Positions 35,385 through 43,880 are shown, counted from the first letter of the stretch. The stretch: 64,000 nucleotides of DNA from Christensenella sp. UBA4263 (GCA_002395225.1 DGWH01000092.1:23835-87834), one strand, 5' to 3'. Translations and numbers: made by a program. Notes: generated from the sequence alone by a model not told the origin.

Positions 35385-36040
35385 CATTCAAAGTCCTCAT
35401 CCATTGCACCTGCCATCTCGGTGAGGACGGCATCGATGGATTCAAAATCAAATCCTCTTCGGGCCAGCGCAGCCTTGACACGCTGACGGTCTTTGAAGCT
35501 GCTCAGATCTTTCCCGCGTGCGGCTTTCTCGGCCGCTTTTCGGATCGTTTCGTTCTGTACATTCCCACTTAATTCCTCAATGGCCGACTGAATCTCTTCC
35601 TCCGGAATGCCTTTCATCCGCAGTTCCTGCCGGATTCTGTTTTCCCCGTATCCCAGGGAACTGCGCTGACGGGCGAAGGAGGAGGCGTAGACACTGTCAT
35701 CAAGATAGCCCAGCTTGCTGAGACGATCAATGACCCTGAGCGTGCACAGTTCGCTGTACCCGGCGCGAAGCAGCGTATCCTTCATTTCTTTTTTGGAACG
35801 GTTCCTGGCGGAAAGACTGTGTCCTGCCCGCTCCAGCGCGGAGGAATATTCATGTTCCGCCACCCAGGCATGAAAGGCATCCGGGGAGATGGCCGAGCCG
35901 GTTCGCCAGGGGCACTTGAGAAACAGGCTGTGGGGCAGAGAGAGCTCACTGCCATCCGAGAGGAAAAGGGTATTCATTCCCACACGCCGGCTGATGGAGA
36001 GAACGGTGAGCCCGGGCATGGCATGATTCTGATTATTCAT
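35384..36040 (-). CDS. recX: Regulatory protein RecX
   Basis: RecX binds RecA filaments and limits recombination. The 218-residue protein is all-helical with repeated three-helix units; landmarks are SKKEMKDTLLRAGY, GYLDDSVYASSFARQRSSLGYGENRIRQELRMKGI and LARRGFDFESI. The start overlaps the lgt stop by 8 bases, and no clear ribosome binding site is seen, so it is probably translated by coupling. Confidence 0.9.
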   Translation of the reverse strand: MNNQNHAMPGLTVLSISRRVGMNTLFLSDGSELSLPHSLFLKCPWRTGSAISPDAFHAWVAEHEYSSALERAGHSLSARNRSKKEMKDTLLRAGYSELCTLRVIDRLSKLGYLDDSVYASSFARQRSSLGYGENRIRQELRMKGIPEEEIQSAIEELSGNVQNETIRKAAEKAARGKDLSSFKDRQRVKAALARRGFDFESIDAVLTEMAGAMDEDFE

Positions 36041-37214
36041 TGACGGACCGCCTGCGTTTCTTTCTCGAAAGAACGGTTGAGATATTGCCCGGACAGAAAT
36101 GATAGCACAGCAGATAGCCGGAAAGGATTACCTGAATCATGGAGGCAATCTGCCTGAAGGTAACAAAATAGGTATTGTCCTCATTTACCCTTCCAAAGCC
36201 AAAGGCAAACAGGGCAATGAAAAACAGGACATTCGGCAAAAGAATGCAGAAGCAGCGGAAATCAAAGTGTCTGCAGTCAAGATTCCAGACAATCATGGTC
36301 ACAATGACGAGCGCCGCAAGGACTAAAAGAAGCGCCTGGGAGATATAGAAGAGGTCCGAGTAAGCATTGCGCTCGAACTCGCCCAGCGCCACCTCCACGA
36401 TGGCAACAACGACTGTAATGACCGGGAGAAGAAAGACAAGGCTGAAACTGTCGCGCATCCGGAATGCGAAAATCAGGATAACCCCCAGCGCAAGGACGCC
36501 GGCGACGATCTGGTTAATCCGGACAAAGTCACTGATGAACGTCAGCGAATCATTCCGGAGTCCCTCAATGACCGCACGCCCGCAGCTGTAAAGCAGAATA
36601 TACCAGCGGAAAACATCGCCTTTCTGCTTGCGGTTATCCTGGATCAGGAACCAGAGAATGAGAAAGACAATCAGGTTCCAGCAGAATTCATAAAAGAAAG
36701 TGGCCATCTGCCAGTACCAGAAAGTACCGACCGGGATCTCAACGGCAAACGGGAAAAACTGCAGCGCTTCCTCTTCAACACGCAGGCCGTACGCTTCCAT
36801 GTTGATGTAGTTTCCCCAGCGGCCAATGGCCTGTCCCAGGATCAGCGAGGGGGCAACGGCATCAAGGAGATCCGCCAACCGGACATTTGCCCGGCTGCAG
36901 ACAATCTTTGCAGCAATCAGCCCGCCCAAGACCCCGCCAAAGATCGCAAGGCCGCCTTCCCGGATGTTGAATATGGAAAGAAAGTCTTCCGCATAATAAC
37001 TGAAACGAAAGAACACATAGTACAGTCTGGCACAGACAATCGCCAGCGGGATTCCCAGAAGGAGAAGATTGAGAATGATATCATCCGGAAGACCGTATTT
37101 GCGTGCACGGGAAGTACTGATAAAATAGCCGATGATAATCGCCGCGACGATCAGAATCGCATAATAGCTGATTCCCCAAAAAGCAGTCCGGTCAAGCATG
37201 GGTCTGCTGAGCAT
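36033..37214 (-). CDS. lgt: Prolipoprotein diacylglyceryl transferase with C-terminal membrane extension
   Basis: Lgt transfers diacylglycerol to the lipobox cysteine of prelipoproteins. The signature GQAIGRWGNYINMEAYG lies near residues 128-144, with EGGLAIFGGVLGG upstream. GAGGAGG six bases before ATG 37214 fixes the start. At 393 residues it is about 110-120 longer than usual; the extra C-terminal part contains about four hydrophobic segments of unknown role. It forms an operon with recX. Confidence 0.88.
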   Translation of the reverse strand: MLSRPMLDRTAFWGISYYAILIVAAIIIGYFISTSRARKYGLPDDIILNLLLLGIPLAIVCARLYYVFFRFSYYAEDFLSIFNIREGGLAIFGGVLGGLIAAKIVCSRANVRLADLLDAVAPSLILGQAIGRWGNYINMEAYGLRVEEEALQFFPFAVEIPVGTFWYWQMATFFYEFCWNLIVFLILWFLIQDNRKQKGDVFRWYILLYSCGRAVIEGLRNDSLTFISDFVRINQIVAGVLALGVILIFAFRMRDSFSLVFLLPVITVVVAIVEVALGEFERNAYSDLFYISQALLLVLAALVIVTMIVWNLDCRHFDFRCFCILLPNVLFFIALFAFGFGRVNEDNTYFVTFRQIASMIQVILSGYLLCYHFCPGNISTVLSRKKRRRSVNE

Positions 37215-37246
37215 AGAAATCCTCCTCAGGTGTAAATTCGATCGGT

Positions 37247-37275
37247 AGTATATCGCGATTTCCGAAAACGGTCAA
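37247..37275 (-). promoter_or_regulatory. Promoter of lgt-recX
   Basis: On the minus strand TTGACC (37275-37270), a 17-base spacer and TATACT (37252-37247), 33 bases before the ATG. Confidence 0.7.
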
Positions 37276-37331
37276 GAAATGAAGGGGGAGCGGGCTGGCA
37301 CTGGATTCCGGGACTTTAGCAGACAGCCAGC

Positions 37332-38447
37332 TCACCTGCGCAGCTGAACCGTCCATGGCCGTATTTCGTCCTCGCCGGAATACCGCCTTGCCGCCATTTC
37401 ATCCCAATGCCCGTCTTCATCCACATCCGCAAAGGTGAGTACCGTGCCGGCTCCCTCCGTGATATAGCCGGCATTCATATACAGAAATCGAAGGGGTTCC
37501 GTTCGGGTGACCAGTTCATCCTCTGCTTTTTTAACGAATTCACCCTCTTTATTTTTAAAACAGCTCTGAACTGTCAGTGTTTCACCAGGCATTTTCAGAT
37601 ACACCGCCTGTTCTGCCATTTTCTGGTCCTCTTTTCGCTCAAGGGTATGATTGTGTCCCCAGAGGAAAAGAATGTCATGCTGCTCAGCTGCCCTGTTCAG
37701 AGCCTTTGTCCACGTCCATGCGCCGGTATTGTCCCCGCGTCTGGCGTGAAGGGGAACATGTGACATGATGAGTATGGGCAGATCATCCTCAAGGCTGCTG
37801 ACCCAGTCAAGAAAGCGGCTGCTGGCGGTCTGTGCCGAAAGGCCATTGGGATCCGCGGCATCTTTGCCCGTGTATTTTTCACGCTTCGCCTGTTCATCCG
37901 TATCGAAAATCATCTGTGCAAAGCTGATGCCGTAGATGTAATACCCCTGTTCGGCCACCGGACCGGAAAAAAAGACGGATTCATAGGCATCGGTGCTGTT
38001 CCGGTCATGGGAACCATAGGTAAACAGACATTGCACGGCATTCCCAAAGACATGGCGGATCTGCGCCTCGACTGATTTCATGGAAAAAACCGGTGCGCCC
38101 ATGGGATACCCTGTGACATCCAGCGATCTGTCACCGCCATCACCGACAAAATCACCGCCCAGCAGGACCACATCCGGCACGATGCCATCTGCATAGACGC
38201 GATTCAACACCTCGGTCAGACGGTTATGCCAGATAAGATTGCCCTCCGGATCGTACACGGGTCTTTTTTTCTTCGTCGGTTTCCTTTCCTCATCACTCCG
38301 GGGGATCCGGCTCTCCTCAGAGACCGTTTCGTATTTTGCATGTCGGTCCGTACCCACAAAGAGGGTCGTCTCCGCAAATGCGGAATGGATGCACATCAAA
38401 ATGACAAGCAGGGAAACGCATCGCCGGATAAAACGAAAATTCATCAT
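37332..38447 (-). CDS. Secreted metallophosphoesterase
   Basis: The calcineurin-like phosphoesterase fold is supported by VGTDRHA (first metal site), GGDFVGDGG, YGSHDRNS (NHD-like), MSHVPLHAR and WGHNHTLE. ATG 38447 follows GAGGTGG and gives a signal peptide (FRFIRRCVSLLVILMCIHSAFA), so the enzyme is exported. The length is 371 residues. The substrate is unknown; teichoic acid or nucleotides are possibilities. The promoter carries two GTTTnnnAAAC sites. Divergent neighbours are the LRR/phosphodiester-glycosidase genes, also secreted. Confidence 0.85.
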   Translation of the reverse strand: MMNFRFIRRCVSLLVILMCIHSAFAETTLFVGTDRHAKYETVSEESRIPRSDEERKPTKKKRPVYDPEGNLIWHNRLTEVLNRVYADGIVPDVVLLGGDFVGDGGDRSLDVTGYPMGAPVFSMKSVEAQIRHVFGNAVQCLFTYGSHDRNSTDAYESVFFSGPVAEQGYYIYGISFAQMIFDTDEQAKREKYTGKDAADPNGLSAQTASSRFLDWVSSLEDDLPILIMSHVPLHARRGDNTGAWTWTKALNRAAEQHDILFLWGHNHTLERKEDQKMAEQAVYLKMPGETLTVQSCFKNKEGEFVKKAEDELVTRTEPLRFLYMNAGYITEGAGTVLTFADVDEDGHWDEMAARRYSGEDEIRPWTVQLRR

Positions 38448-38591
38448 ATCTGCCACCTCACTGATCCCGGACTTGGATAGGTCTGTACAGGAAACGCTTT
38501 TGCGCAGCGCCTGAACTTCCGGCAAAGCCGTTTTCCCGGATAAACCGCCTGATAAGCCGACGTGCCATGGGCTGATTTTCCGCATCCGCCC

Positions 38592-38665
38592 GTTTCATAA
38601 ACGCGCTGCCTGACAACTGTTCTGTTTATGAAACGCATTTTATCATGACCGGATGAAAAAGTCGA
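38592..38665 (-). promoter_or_regulatory. Promoter of the metallophosphoesterase with paired GTTTnnnAAAC sites
   Basis: Minus strand TCGACT (38665-38660), 17 bases, TAAAAT (38642-38637). GTTTATGAAAC (38624-38634) covers the expected start point. GTTTCATAAAC (38592-38602) lies 32 bp downstream; the two are perfect inverted copies and each is itself a GTTTnnnAAAC palindrome. They look like repressor sites. The 38448-38591 leader shows no gene. Confidence 0.55.
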
Positions 38666-38686
38666 TATTTCCGGGCAGAACCGGCC

Positions 38687-38716
38687 TTAACAGGGATTAG
38701 AACTTGACAATATAAT
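38687..38716 (+). promoter_or_regulatory. Promoter of the LRR/glycosidase operon
   Basis: TTAACA (38687-38692), an 18-base spacer and TATAAT (38711-38716). The transcript would have a leader of about 205 nt that includes the structured repeat. Confidence 0.6.
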
Positions 38717-38830
38717 GGAAATCTTCTACAATCTGCAAACTGAGACAGAGGCGAAGTGCCTTGATGCTGTCTGCATTTCGGAGGCCTTCGGCTGAGCAGG
38801 GATGTCTGTCCCGATCCGCGCATTTCAAAG

Positions 38831-38925
38831 AGAGATGGCCTGCCCTCTTAGCGGCAGTTTGTCAAATAGGAGCACTGGGAATGCCACGGTGCCGAAAGAC
38901 CGAGCTACGGCTCATTAAGGAGCAG
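38831..38925 (+). repeat. Structured repeat copy in the leader of the LRR gene
   Basis: It aligns with unit 1 of the purB array: a CTGCC/GGCAG stem (38840-38857), the CAGTTTGTCAAA segment, then GCCG/CGGC in place of the GCCATA/TATGGC stem, CTCATTAAGGAG at the end. The final AAGGAG is the ribosome binding site of the gene at 38930. Same orientation as that gene. Confidence 0.8.
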
Positions 38926-38929
38926 AAAC

Positions 38930-39787
38930 ATGTTCAAACAAGTTTGCCGTTTTTTTCCCGTCTGGATTATTCTGATTCTGCTTTTTGCCTCAGCCTGTGC
39001 AGAACCCATCACCATCTGCGGGGCAGAGTTTGATACAGAGGATGAATACATCGATTTCGGAAAAGTCAAGGTAGAGAACATCCAGGAACTTGCCGAAGCG
39101 ATTCCGAAAATGCCCAATCTTCGAAAAGTAGACATGTTTGCCACCAATATCAAGAAGGAAAACATGGCATATCTTTTTGATACGTTTCCTGAGGTAACCT
39201 TTGGGTGGACCATCCATATCTGGGAACATACCCTCCGTACGGACCAGACAGCCTTTTCCACGCTGCACGGTTCCAGCCCGACTCCGCCTCACACCGAGAA
39301 AGATTTCGATGTCCTTCGCTACTGCAAGCAGCTGAAGGCGCTTGATCTGGGACACAACTGGATTGAGGATATTTCCTTCCTCGAATATGTGCCGGACCTT
39401 GAGGTTCTGATTCTCGGACGAAATCAGATCAAGGACATTTCTCCGATCGCCGACCTGCATCATCTGGTGTACCTTGAGCTGTTCAGCAATCATATCAAGG
39501 ATGTCTCACCGCTTGCCGGTCTGACCTCTCTCAGAGATCTGAACCTTTCAAACAATCCCATTGAAGATCTGACCCCGCTGATGGGGATGAAATGGCTTGA
39601 CCGTCTCTGGCTTGGCTTCTTTATGAATTATCCCAAAGAACAGGAAGCGGAAATCAAGGCCGCACTTCCCGAATGTGAGTTTTTCTGGGACTGGGGCCCG
39701 ACTGCAGGAACATGGAGAGAACATCCTCATTATTTTGAGCTCTATGATTTCTTCAGGACAAACGTTTATGTGCCGTTTAAGGAGTAA
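38930..39787 (+). CDS. Secreted leucine-rich repeat protein, copy 1
   Basis: The 285-residue protein has a signal peptide (FFPVWIILILLFASACAEP), an N-terminal region with FGWTIHIWEHTLRTDQTAF and about five LRR units of 21-22 residues with LxxLxLxxNxIxDIxPL (for example LEVLILGRNQIKDISPIADL). A C-terminal cap contains CEFFWDWGPT. A paralogue lies at 59910 and shares the distinctive TAFSTL segment. Bacterial LRRs bind other proteins or glycans; the partner is unknown. The following gene is a phosphodiester glycosidase, as with the paralogue, implying a joint extracellular role. Confidence 0.85.
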   Translation: MFKQVCRFFPVWIILILLFASACAEPITICGAEFDTEDEYIDFGKVKVENIQELAEAIPKMPNLRKVDMFATNIKKENMAYLFDTFPEVTFGWTIHIWEHTLRTDQTAFSTLHGSSPTPPHTEKDFDVLRYCKQLKALDLGHNWIEDISFLEYVPDLEVLILGRNQIKDISPIADLHHLVYLELFSNHIKDVSPLAGLTSLRDLNLSNNPIEDLTPLMGMKWLDRLWLGFFMNYPKEQEAEIKAALPECEFFWDWGPTAGTWREHPHYFELYDFFRTNVYVPFKE

Positions 39788-39795
39788 TGTTTTAC

Positions 39796-40668
39796 ATGAT
39801 GCGAATTGGTCTGTTTTCTTTTCTGCTTTTGATTCTGCTCTGTTCCACCGGACTTTGTGCCTCGCTGCCAATCGACCTCTCAGGCGGGATGAAACCCTCG
39901 CCGGACGCCTTCAAATCCGATTCGCACTATGAGGATGAATCCATTACGGTTGATATTGAAACCACCGAGTATCTTAAGACAACCTGTTACGTTGCACGGG
40001 TAAAAATTCAGGATCCCTCCCAGCTGCGTACGGCACCTGCTTACTCCTTTGACAGAGACCAGACAGCGCCGGCAAATGCAATTGCCGCACGGGTGAATTC
40101 GGTTCTGGCGATAAACGGGGATTATTTTTCCTACCAGCTGCAGAGCGGAAGCTACCTGATCCGACAGGGAACCATGTATCTGAACAAACCCATGTTCAGG
40201 CGGGATGTCCTGCTGATTGATGAAAACGGCGATTTTACCATCGTTAAGCCCTACAAATCCGGTGATCCGAAGGAATTCGATCCGAAAGGGGAGGGAATTG
40301 TCAATTCCTTCAATTTCGGCCCCGGCTTGATCATTGACGGTGAGCGGATGGACCCGGAGTATTTCGATTCCTATCACTTTTCACAGGAAAAGCATCGCCG
40401 CTGTGCGATTTGCCAGGTGGAACACGGAAAGCTTGAGTATATCTGTGTTGTGACAGATGGTCCCGAGGAAAACCGGGAGGGCGGACTCGATCTTCAGGAA
40501 TTTGCGGACTTTATTTTTACACTGGGTGTCAAGTATGCCTATAATCTGGATGGCGGGAATTCCACGGTCATGCTTTTCGGTGACCGGAAAATCAATGCCA
40601 TTGATCAGAAGTATCTGCGCCCGATCAGCGATATTATCTACTTTGCAACCATGGTTCCTGAGGAATAA
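39796..40668 (+). CDS. Phosphodiester glycosidase family protein (NAGPA-like), copy 1, secreted
   Basis: The catalytic domain resembles mammalian uncovering enzyme (GlcNAc-1-phosphodiester alpha-N-acetylglucosaminidase). Family motifs are VLAINGDYF, VNSFNFGPGLIIDGE and YAYNLDGGNSTVM. A signal peptide (GLFSFLLLILLCSTGLCAS) is present. Start is ambiguous: ATG 39787, 39796 or 39799, with AAGGAG at 39779-39784. Known family members cleave sugar-phosphodiester bonds; in this organism wall glycopolymers are candidate substrates. About 290 residues. The paralogue is at 58942. Confidence 0.88.
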   Translation: MMRIGLFSFLLLILLCSTGLCASLPIDLSGGMKPSPDAFKSDSHYEDESITVDIETTEYLKTTCYVARVKIQDPSQLRTAPAYSFDRDQTAPANAIAARVNSVLAINGDYFSYQLQSGSYLIRQGTMYLNKPMFRRDVLLIDENGDFTIVKPYKSGDPKEFDPKGEGIVNSFNFGPGLIIDGERMDPEYFDSYHFSQEKHRRCAICQVEHGKLEYICVVTDGPEENREGGLDLQEFADFIFTLGVKYAYNLDGGNSTVMLFGDRKINAIDQKYLRPISDIIYFATMVPEE

Positions 40669-40670
40669 GT

Positions 40671-41558
40671 ATGAGTGATACTGTCTATCTTGCCGGCATT
40701 TCTCTGGCGGCGTTAACCTTTTTTCTTGTCCTTATCGGGCAGATGCGCCGTCAGAAATCCTTTAACGGTCGTTTTCTCTTTTTTTGCTGCCTGTTTTCAC
40801 CGGCGGCAGCTTTTGTTTTATCCAGAGGCAATGTCTATCTGTTTGGCGGATTCATGACCCGAATCCGTGGATTTTTCAGTCTGAATCCGTACGACTATTC
40901 CGTCATGGGAACGCTCCTCGGCCTGGTTGCCGGAACCGCTGCCGCCGCGCGTCTGACCAGAACCAGCACCGGTGCAGCCCTGGACCTGATGACGCCCGCT
41001 GCGTTTTGTGCCCTGGCAATCGCCCGTTTCGCTGAAGGCTTCTCTGATTTCGGATGGGGCGGTCTCGTATTTGATGAACGGTTCCAGTTTTTCCCGCTGT
41101 GTGTCAGGGACATGTACGAACAGTTTCATCTTGCCGTATTTCTGTTTGAGGGAATTGCCGCGGTTTTTCTCGTTGTCTTCCTGCCCAGGACGGCGGTCGG
41201 TCACGGTGACCGCTTCACACGGACCTTCTGCCGGTTTATGCTCTCGCAGATCTTCTTTGAAAGTCTCCGGGCAGAAACCCTTCGAATTGGCTTCGTGCGC
41301 GTTCAGCAGGTGGAATGTGCCGTATTCGTCCTTGTGATGATCCTGATTATTCTGAAACGGAACAAACATTCTGCCGGCATCTGTACAGCGGTTCATCTGT
41401 GCACCGTCGGCATTGCCATCTTCTGTGAATTTGCACTGGACAAGATTACATCCATCCCGGCACCTGTGGTCTATACAATCTTAGGACTTTCCCTGATTGT
41501 CTGTGATGTTGTGCTTGAGCGTTTCTTCCACAGAGAGCTTGTCCGTTCACAGGACTGA
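40671..41558 (+). CDS. Degenerate Lgt-like polytopic membrane protein
   Basis: The protein (295 aa) has about eight hydrophobic segments. Its layout follows Lgt: the region LMTPAAFCALAIARFAEGFS aligns by position with Lgt's SLILGQAIGRWGNYIN, and RFMLSQIFFESLRAETLR resembles the end part of the lgt product at 36033. The catalytic Lgt signature is not conserved, so diacylglyceryl transfer is unlikely. It begins 2 bases after the glycosidase stop. It may anchor or modify the secreted partners. Family assignment is by eye. Confidence 0.6.
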   Translation: MSDTVYLAGISLAALTFFLVLIGQMRRQKSFNGRFLFFCCLFSPAAAFVLSRGNVYLFGGFMTRIRGFFSLNPYDYSVMGTLLGLVAGTAAAARLTRTSTGAALDLMTPAAFCALAIARFAEGFSDFGWGGLVFDERFQFFPLCVRDMYEQFHLAVFLFEGIAAVFLVVFLPRTAVGHGDRFTRTFCRFMLSQIFFESLRAETLRIGFVRVQQVECAVFVLVMILIILKRNKHSAGICTAVHLCTVGIAIFCEFALDKITSIPAPVVYTILGLSLIVCDVVLERFFHRELVRSQD

Positions 41559-41615
41559 GGAAGCCGGTCTGACATCCCGCGGTGTATCAACTCATTAAAG
41601 AGGGAGGGCTTTGCC

Positions 41616-41882
41616 TTGTCACAGAAACTGATCCGTGAATCGGAAATTGAAAAATGTCTCTCGGAACTATCTGATTCCGGGGATGTTCTTGCAGAACTGA
41701 CGGAAAAGCTGCAGCAGATAAAACCGCTGCTTCTTGTTCCGTGCGGTGAGTGTCCGTCCTATGTACGTATGGAGGGGGGAACGCATCCGGGCCGGTGCAA
41801 GCGGCTTGGTTTCTGGTTCCCGGAGGATTTTTCCTGCGGCTACTGCGAGGAAAATGAACGGCGGAGACGGGCAAAGTTCTGA
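41616..41882 (+). CDS. Small cysteine-rich protein, unknown
   Basis: An 88-residue protein starting at TTG 41616 after GAGGGAGGG. A helical N-terminal part (about 1-38) is followed by a Cys cluster: CGECPSY, then GRCKRLG and CGYCEEN near the end, which looks like a zinc- or iron-sulfur-binding knuckle. The tail is basic. No family recognised. It lies between the Lgt-like gene and the RlmA-like methyltransferase. The 41883-42012 gap shows nothing further. Confidence 0.65.
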   Translation: MSQKLIRESEIEKCLSELSDSGDVLAELTEKLQQIKPLLLVPCGECPSYVRMEGGTHPGRCKRLGFWFPEDFSCGYCEENERRRRAKF

Positions 41883-42012
41883 CCCTGTTCTGCCCGGAAT
41901 GCCGCAATTTTCACAGCCGGGAATCTTTTCCCGAACTGACAGTAACCTTCACATCGCCATGATTGAGTGAATTCAGGCAGGACACGATGATATCCGGAAA
42001 GGAGAACCGTTT

Positions 42013-42828
42013 ATGCACGGACGACTGGAACATGCTTTTTCTTTATCTGCGTCCATTGGAATGATCTGTCCCATCTGCGGTTCTCCGTATGTGCGTCAGG
42101 AACAGTCTCTGGTCTGCCAGAAAGGTCATACGGTCAACGGAAACCGCAAAGGATACTTCAATTTTCTCAGCAGGCCTGCGCCGGACACCTATGGAAAACC
42201 TCTGTTTGAGGCAAGACAGCGTGTTTTTCATGCCGGCCTGTACGATGGTGTCATGTCTGCTGTCTTTGATGAGATTCAGAACGGGGAATCCGTTCTGGAT
42301 GTCGGATGCGGTGAGGGCACCTATCTGCATGCACTTGCCGACAGGGGACATAATGGCAAACTCGCCGGTGTAGACATCAGCCGGCAGGGCATTGAGATCG
42401 CCAGCACCGGAGAGGCACTCTTTTGCGTGGCGGATATGCGCCATCTTCCATTTGCCGTGCACAGTTTTGATACGATTCTGAACATTCTCTCACCGGCAGA
42501 TTATTCGGAGTTTCAGCGCGTTCTGAAACCATCCGGGAAGGTGATCAAGGTCATTCCGGGGCCGGATTATCTGAAGGAAGTCAGAGAGGCCCGGCACCTG
42601 AAAGGCGGGGACAGCCAGGCAGATGCCCGGCTGAAGGAGAAAATGCACATTCATAAAACCCGTCATGTCTACGAGGTGAAGGCGATTGATGCGGGACTCT
42701 GGCCGGATATTCTGCAGATGACACCGCTGAACCAGGATCTTACACAGGAGCAGTTCCGGGACATGGCAAAGACGCCGGCCCGTACGCTGACCATTGACCT
42801 GATGATCCTTACTGCTTTTCCCGGTTAA
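42013..42828 (+). CDS. RlmA-like 23S rRNA (guanine-N1)-methyltransferase
   Basis: The 271-residue protein has the N-terminal zinc finger typical of RlmA (CPICGSPYV...LVCQKGH), the following NGNRKGYFNFL and a SAM-binding Rossmann domain with VLDVGCGEGTYL. RlmA(I/II) enzymes methylate G745 or G748 of 23S rRNA; RlmA-II type can affect tylosin-class macrolide sensitivity. Start ATG 42013 has AAAGGAG upstream. Confidence 0.88.
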   Translation: MHGRLEHAFSLSASIGMICPICGSPYVRQEQSLVCQKGHTVNGNRKGYFNFLSRPAPDTYGKPLFEARQRVFHAGLYDGVMSAVFDEIQNGESVLDVGCGEGTYLHALADRGHNGKLAGVDISRQGIEIASTGEALFCVADMRHLPFAVHSFDTILNILSPADYSEFQRVLKPSGKVIKVIPGPDYLKEVREARHLKGGDSQADARLKEKMHIHKTRHVYEVKAIDAGLWPDILQMTPLNQDLTQEQFRDMAKTPARTLTIDLMILTAFPG

Positions 42829-42880
42829 GCAGCGCAGGTCAGACCGTGCTGCCTTCCACCATTCAGGACCTGATTACGCT

Positions 42881-42925
42881 GCAGTGGAATGACCGGCATT
42901 GAGGCCTGGATTTGATAAAGCGGCT
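42881..42925 (-). repeat. Truncated copy of the structured repeat
   Basis: Minus-strand reading gives TTATCAAATCCAGGCCTCAA and a GCCGGTCATT segment, matching the middle of the purB-type units but without the first hairpin or the AAGGAG end. Unlike the full copies it is opposite to the next gene. Confidence 0.6.
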
Positions 42926-42971
42926 CAGGTAGATGACCAGAGCTGATCCCAGAGGAGAAGGAGATTTATAC

Positions 42972-43808
42972 ATGCTGAAGGACATCGTGCTGCGTGACTG
43001 GGATGATCTGCAGAAGGCCGTTTTTGATGAGGTGTGGGATGATCGGGTAAAACGCTATCGCGACAGCCGTATCTATCGTGGCTGCAGCGATTCTGCCTGG
43101 CAGTTCATGCCATCCCTTAACCGGGTCTGTTATCATGATCTGTCACTTGAAAATCATATTTTGAGAAGTTTCCGGAAATATGGGTATGCTGAACTGGCCG
43201 ATTGTCAGGGGACGTGGAAACTGTTGACCGTGGCACAGCATCACGGCATCCCCACCAGACTGCTGGACTGGACTTATTCACCTCTTGTCGCCGCTCATTT
43301 TGCCACCGAGGATATCTCCATGTATGACCGTGACGGCGCCATCTTCTGTCTGAACGTTCCGGATTTTAAGCCCTATCTGCCGAAAACGTTCCGGGAAGAA
43401 CTGGAACAGGCAGGGGGCAATGTGTTCTCTGTCGGCATGCTTGAAAGACTCGCGCCGAAGCTGCAAAATCTTGAGCAGCAGTCAGAAAAACCATTCGCTC
43501 TGTTCTTTGAGCCATCCTCCATGATCGACCGGATTGTCAATCAATATGCACTTTTTTCTGTTGTAAGCCATTCATCCGTGCTGCTCAGTGAGATTATCGC
43601 GCAGGAGGAAATCAAGTGCATCCGTTATGTCATTCCGAAGTCGATTAAGCTTGAGATCCGCGATAAACTCGATTACATCAACATTTCGGAGCGAATGATC
43701 TATCCGGGGCTCGATGGAATCAGCCGCTGGATTACAAGGCGCTATTCAAACCTGGGACCGATTTACAACAGGGAACATGTCGGGGATACGGGGAATGGCA
43801 GCCGGTAA
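42972..43808 (+). CDS. FRG-domain protein
   Basis: The FRG domain is recognised by YRGCSDSAWQFMPSL near the start and AQHHGIPTRLLDWTYSPLVA. The 278-residue size is common for stand-alone FRG proteins, whose activity is not established. ATG 42972 follows AAGGAG. It stands alone between a repeat remnant and the tRNA genes, a typical place for accessory cargo. Some FRG proteins occur near phage defence genes, but nothing else here points to defence. Confidence 0.85.
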   Translation: MLKDIVLRDWDDLQKAVFDEVWDDRVKRYRDSRIYRGCSDSAWQFMPSLNRVCYHDLSLENHILRSFRKYGYAELADCQGTWKLLTVAQHHGIPTRLLDWTYSPLVAAHFATEDISMYDRDGAIFCLNVPDFKPYLPKTFREELEQAGGNVFSVGMLERLAPKLQNLEQQSEKPFALFFEPSSMIDRIVNQYALFSVVSHSSVLLSEIIAQEEIKCIRYVIPKSIKLEIRDKLDYINISERMIYPGLDGISRWITRRYSNLGPIYNREHVGDTGNGSR

Positions 43809-43880
43809 GCCGGTAAATTCCAGCCTGTGGGAGGCTTTACGCCCCCCTTACGGGCTTCTGAAAAAATGAAAAAATAGGGG

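Noticed and set aside
38704..38716. TTGACA followed directly by TATAAT
   Set aside because: A one-base spacer cannot work; TTAACA at 38687 with an 18-base spacer is the better -35.
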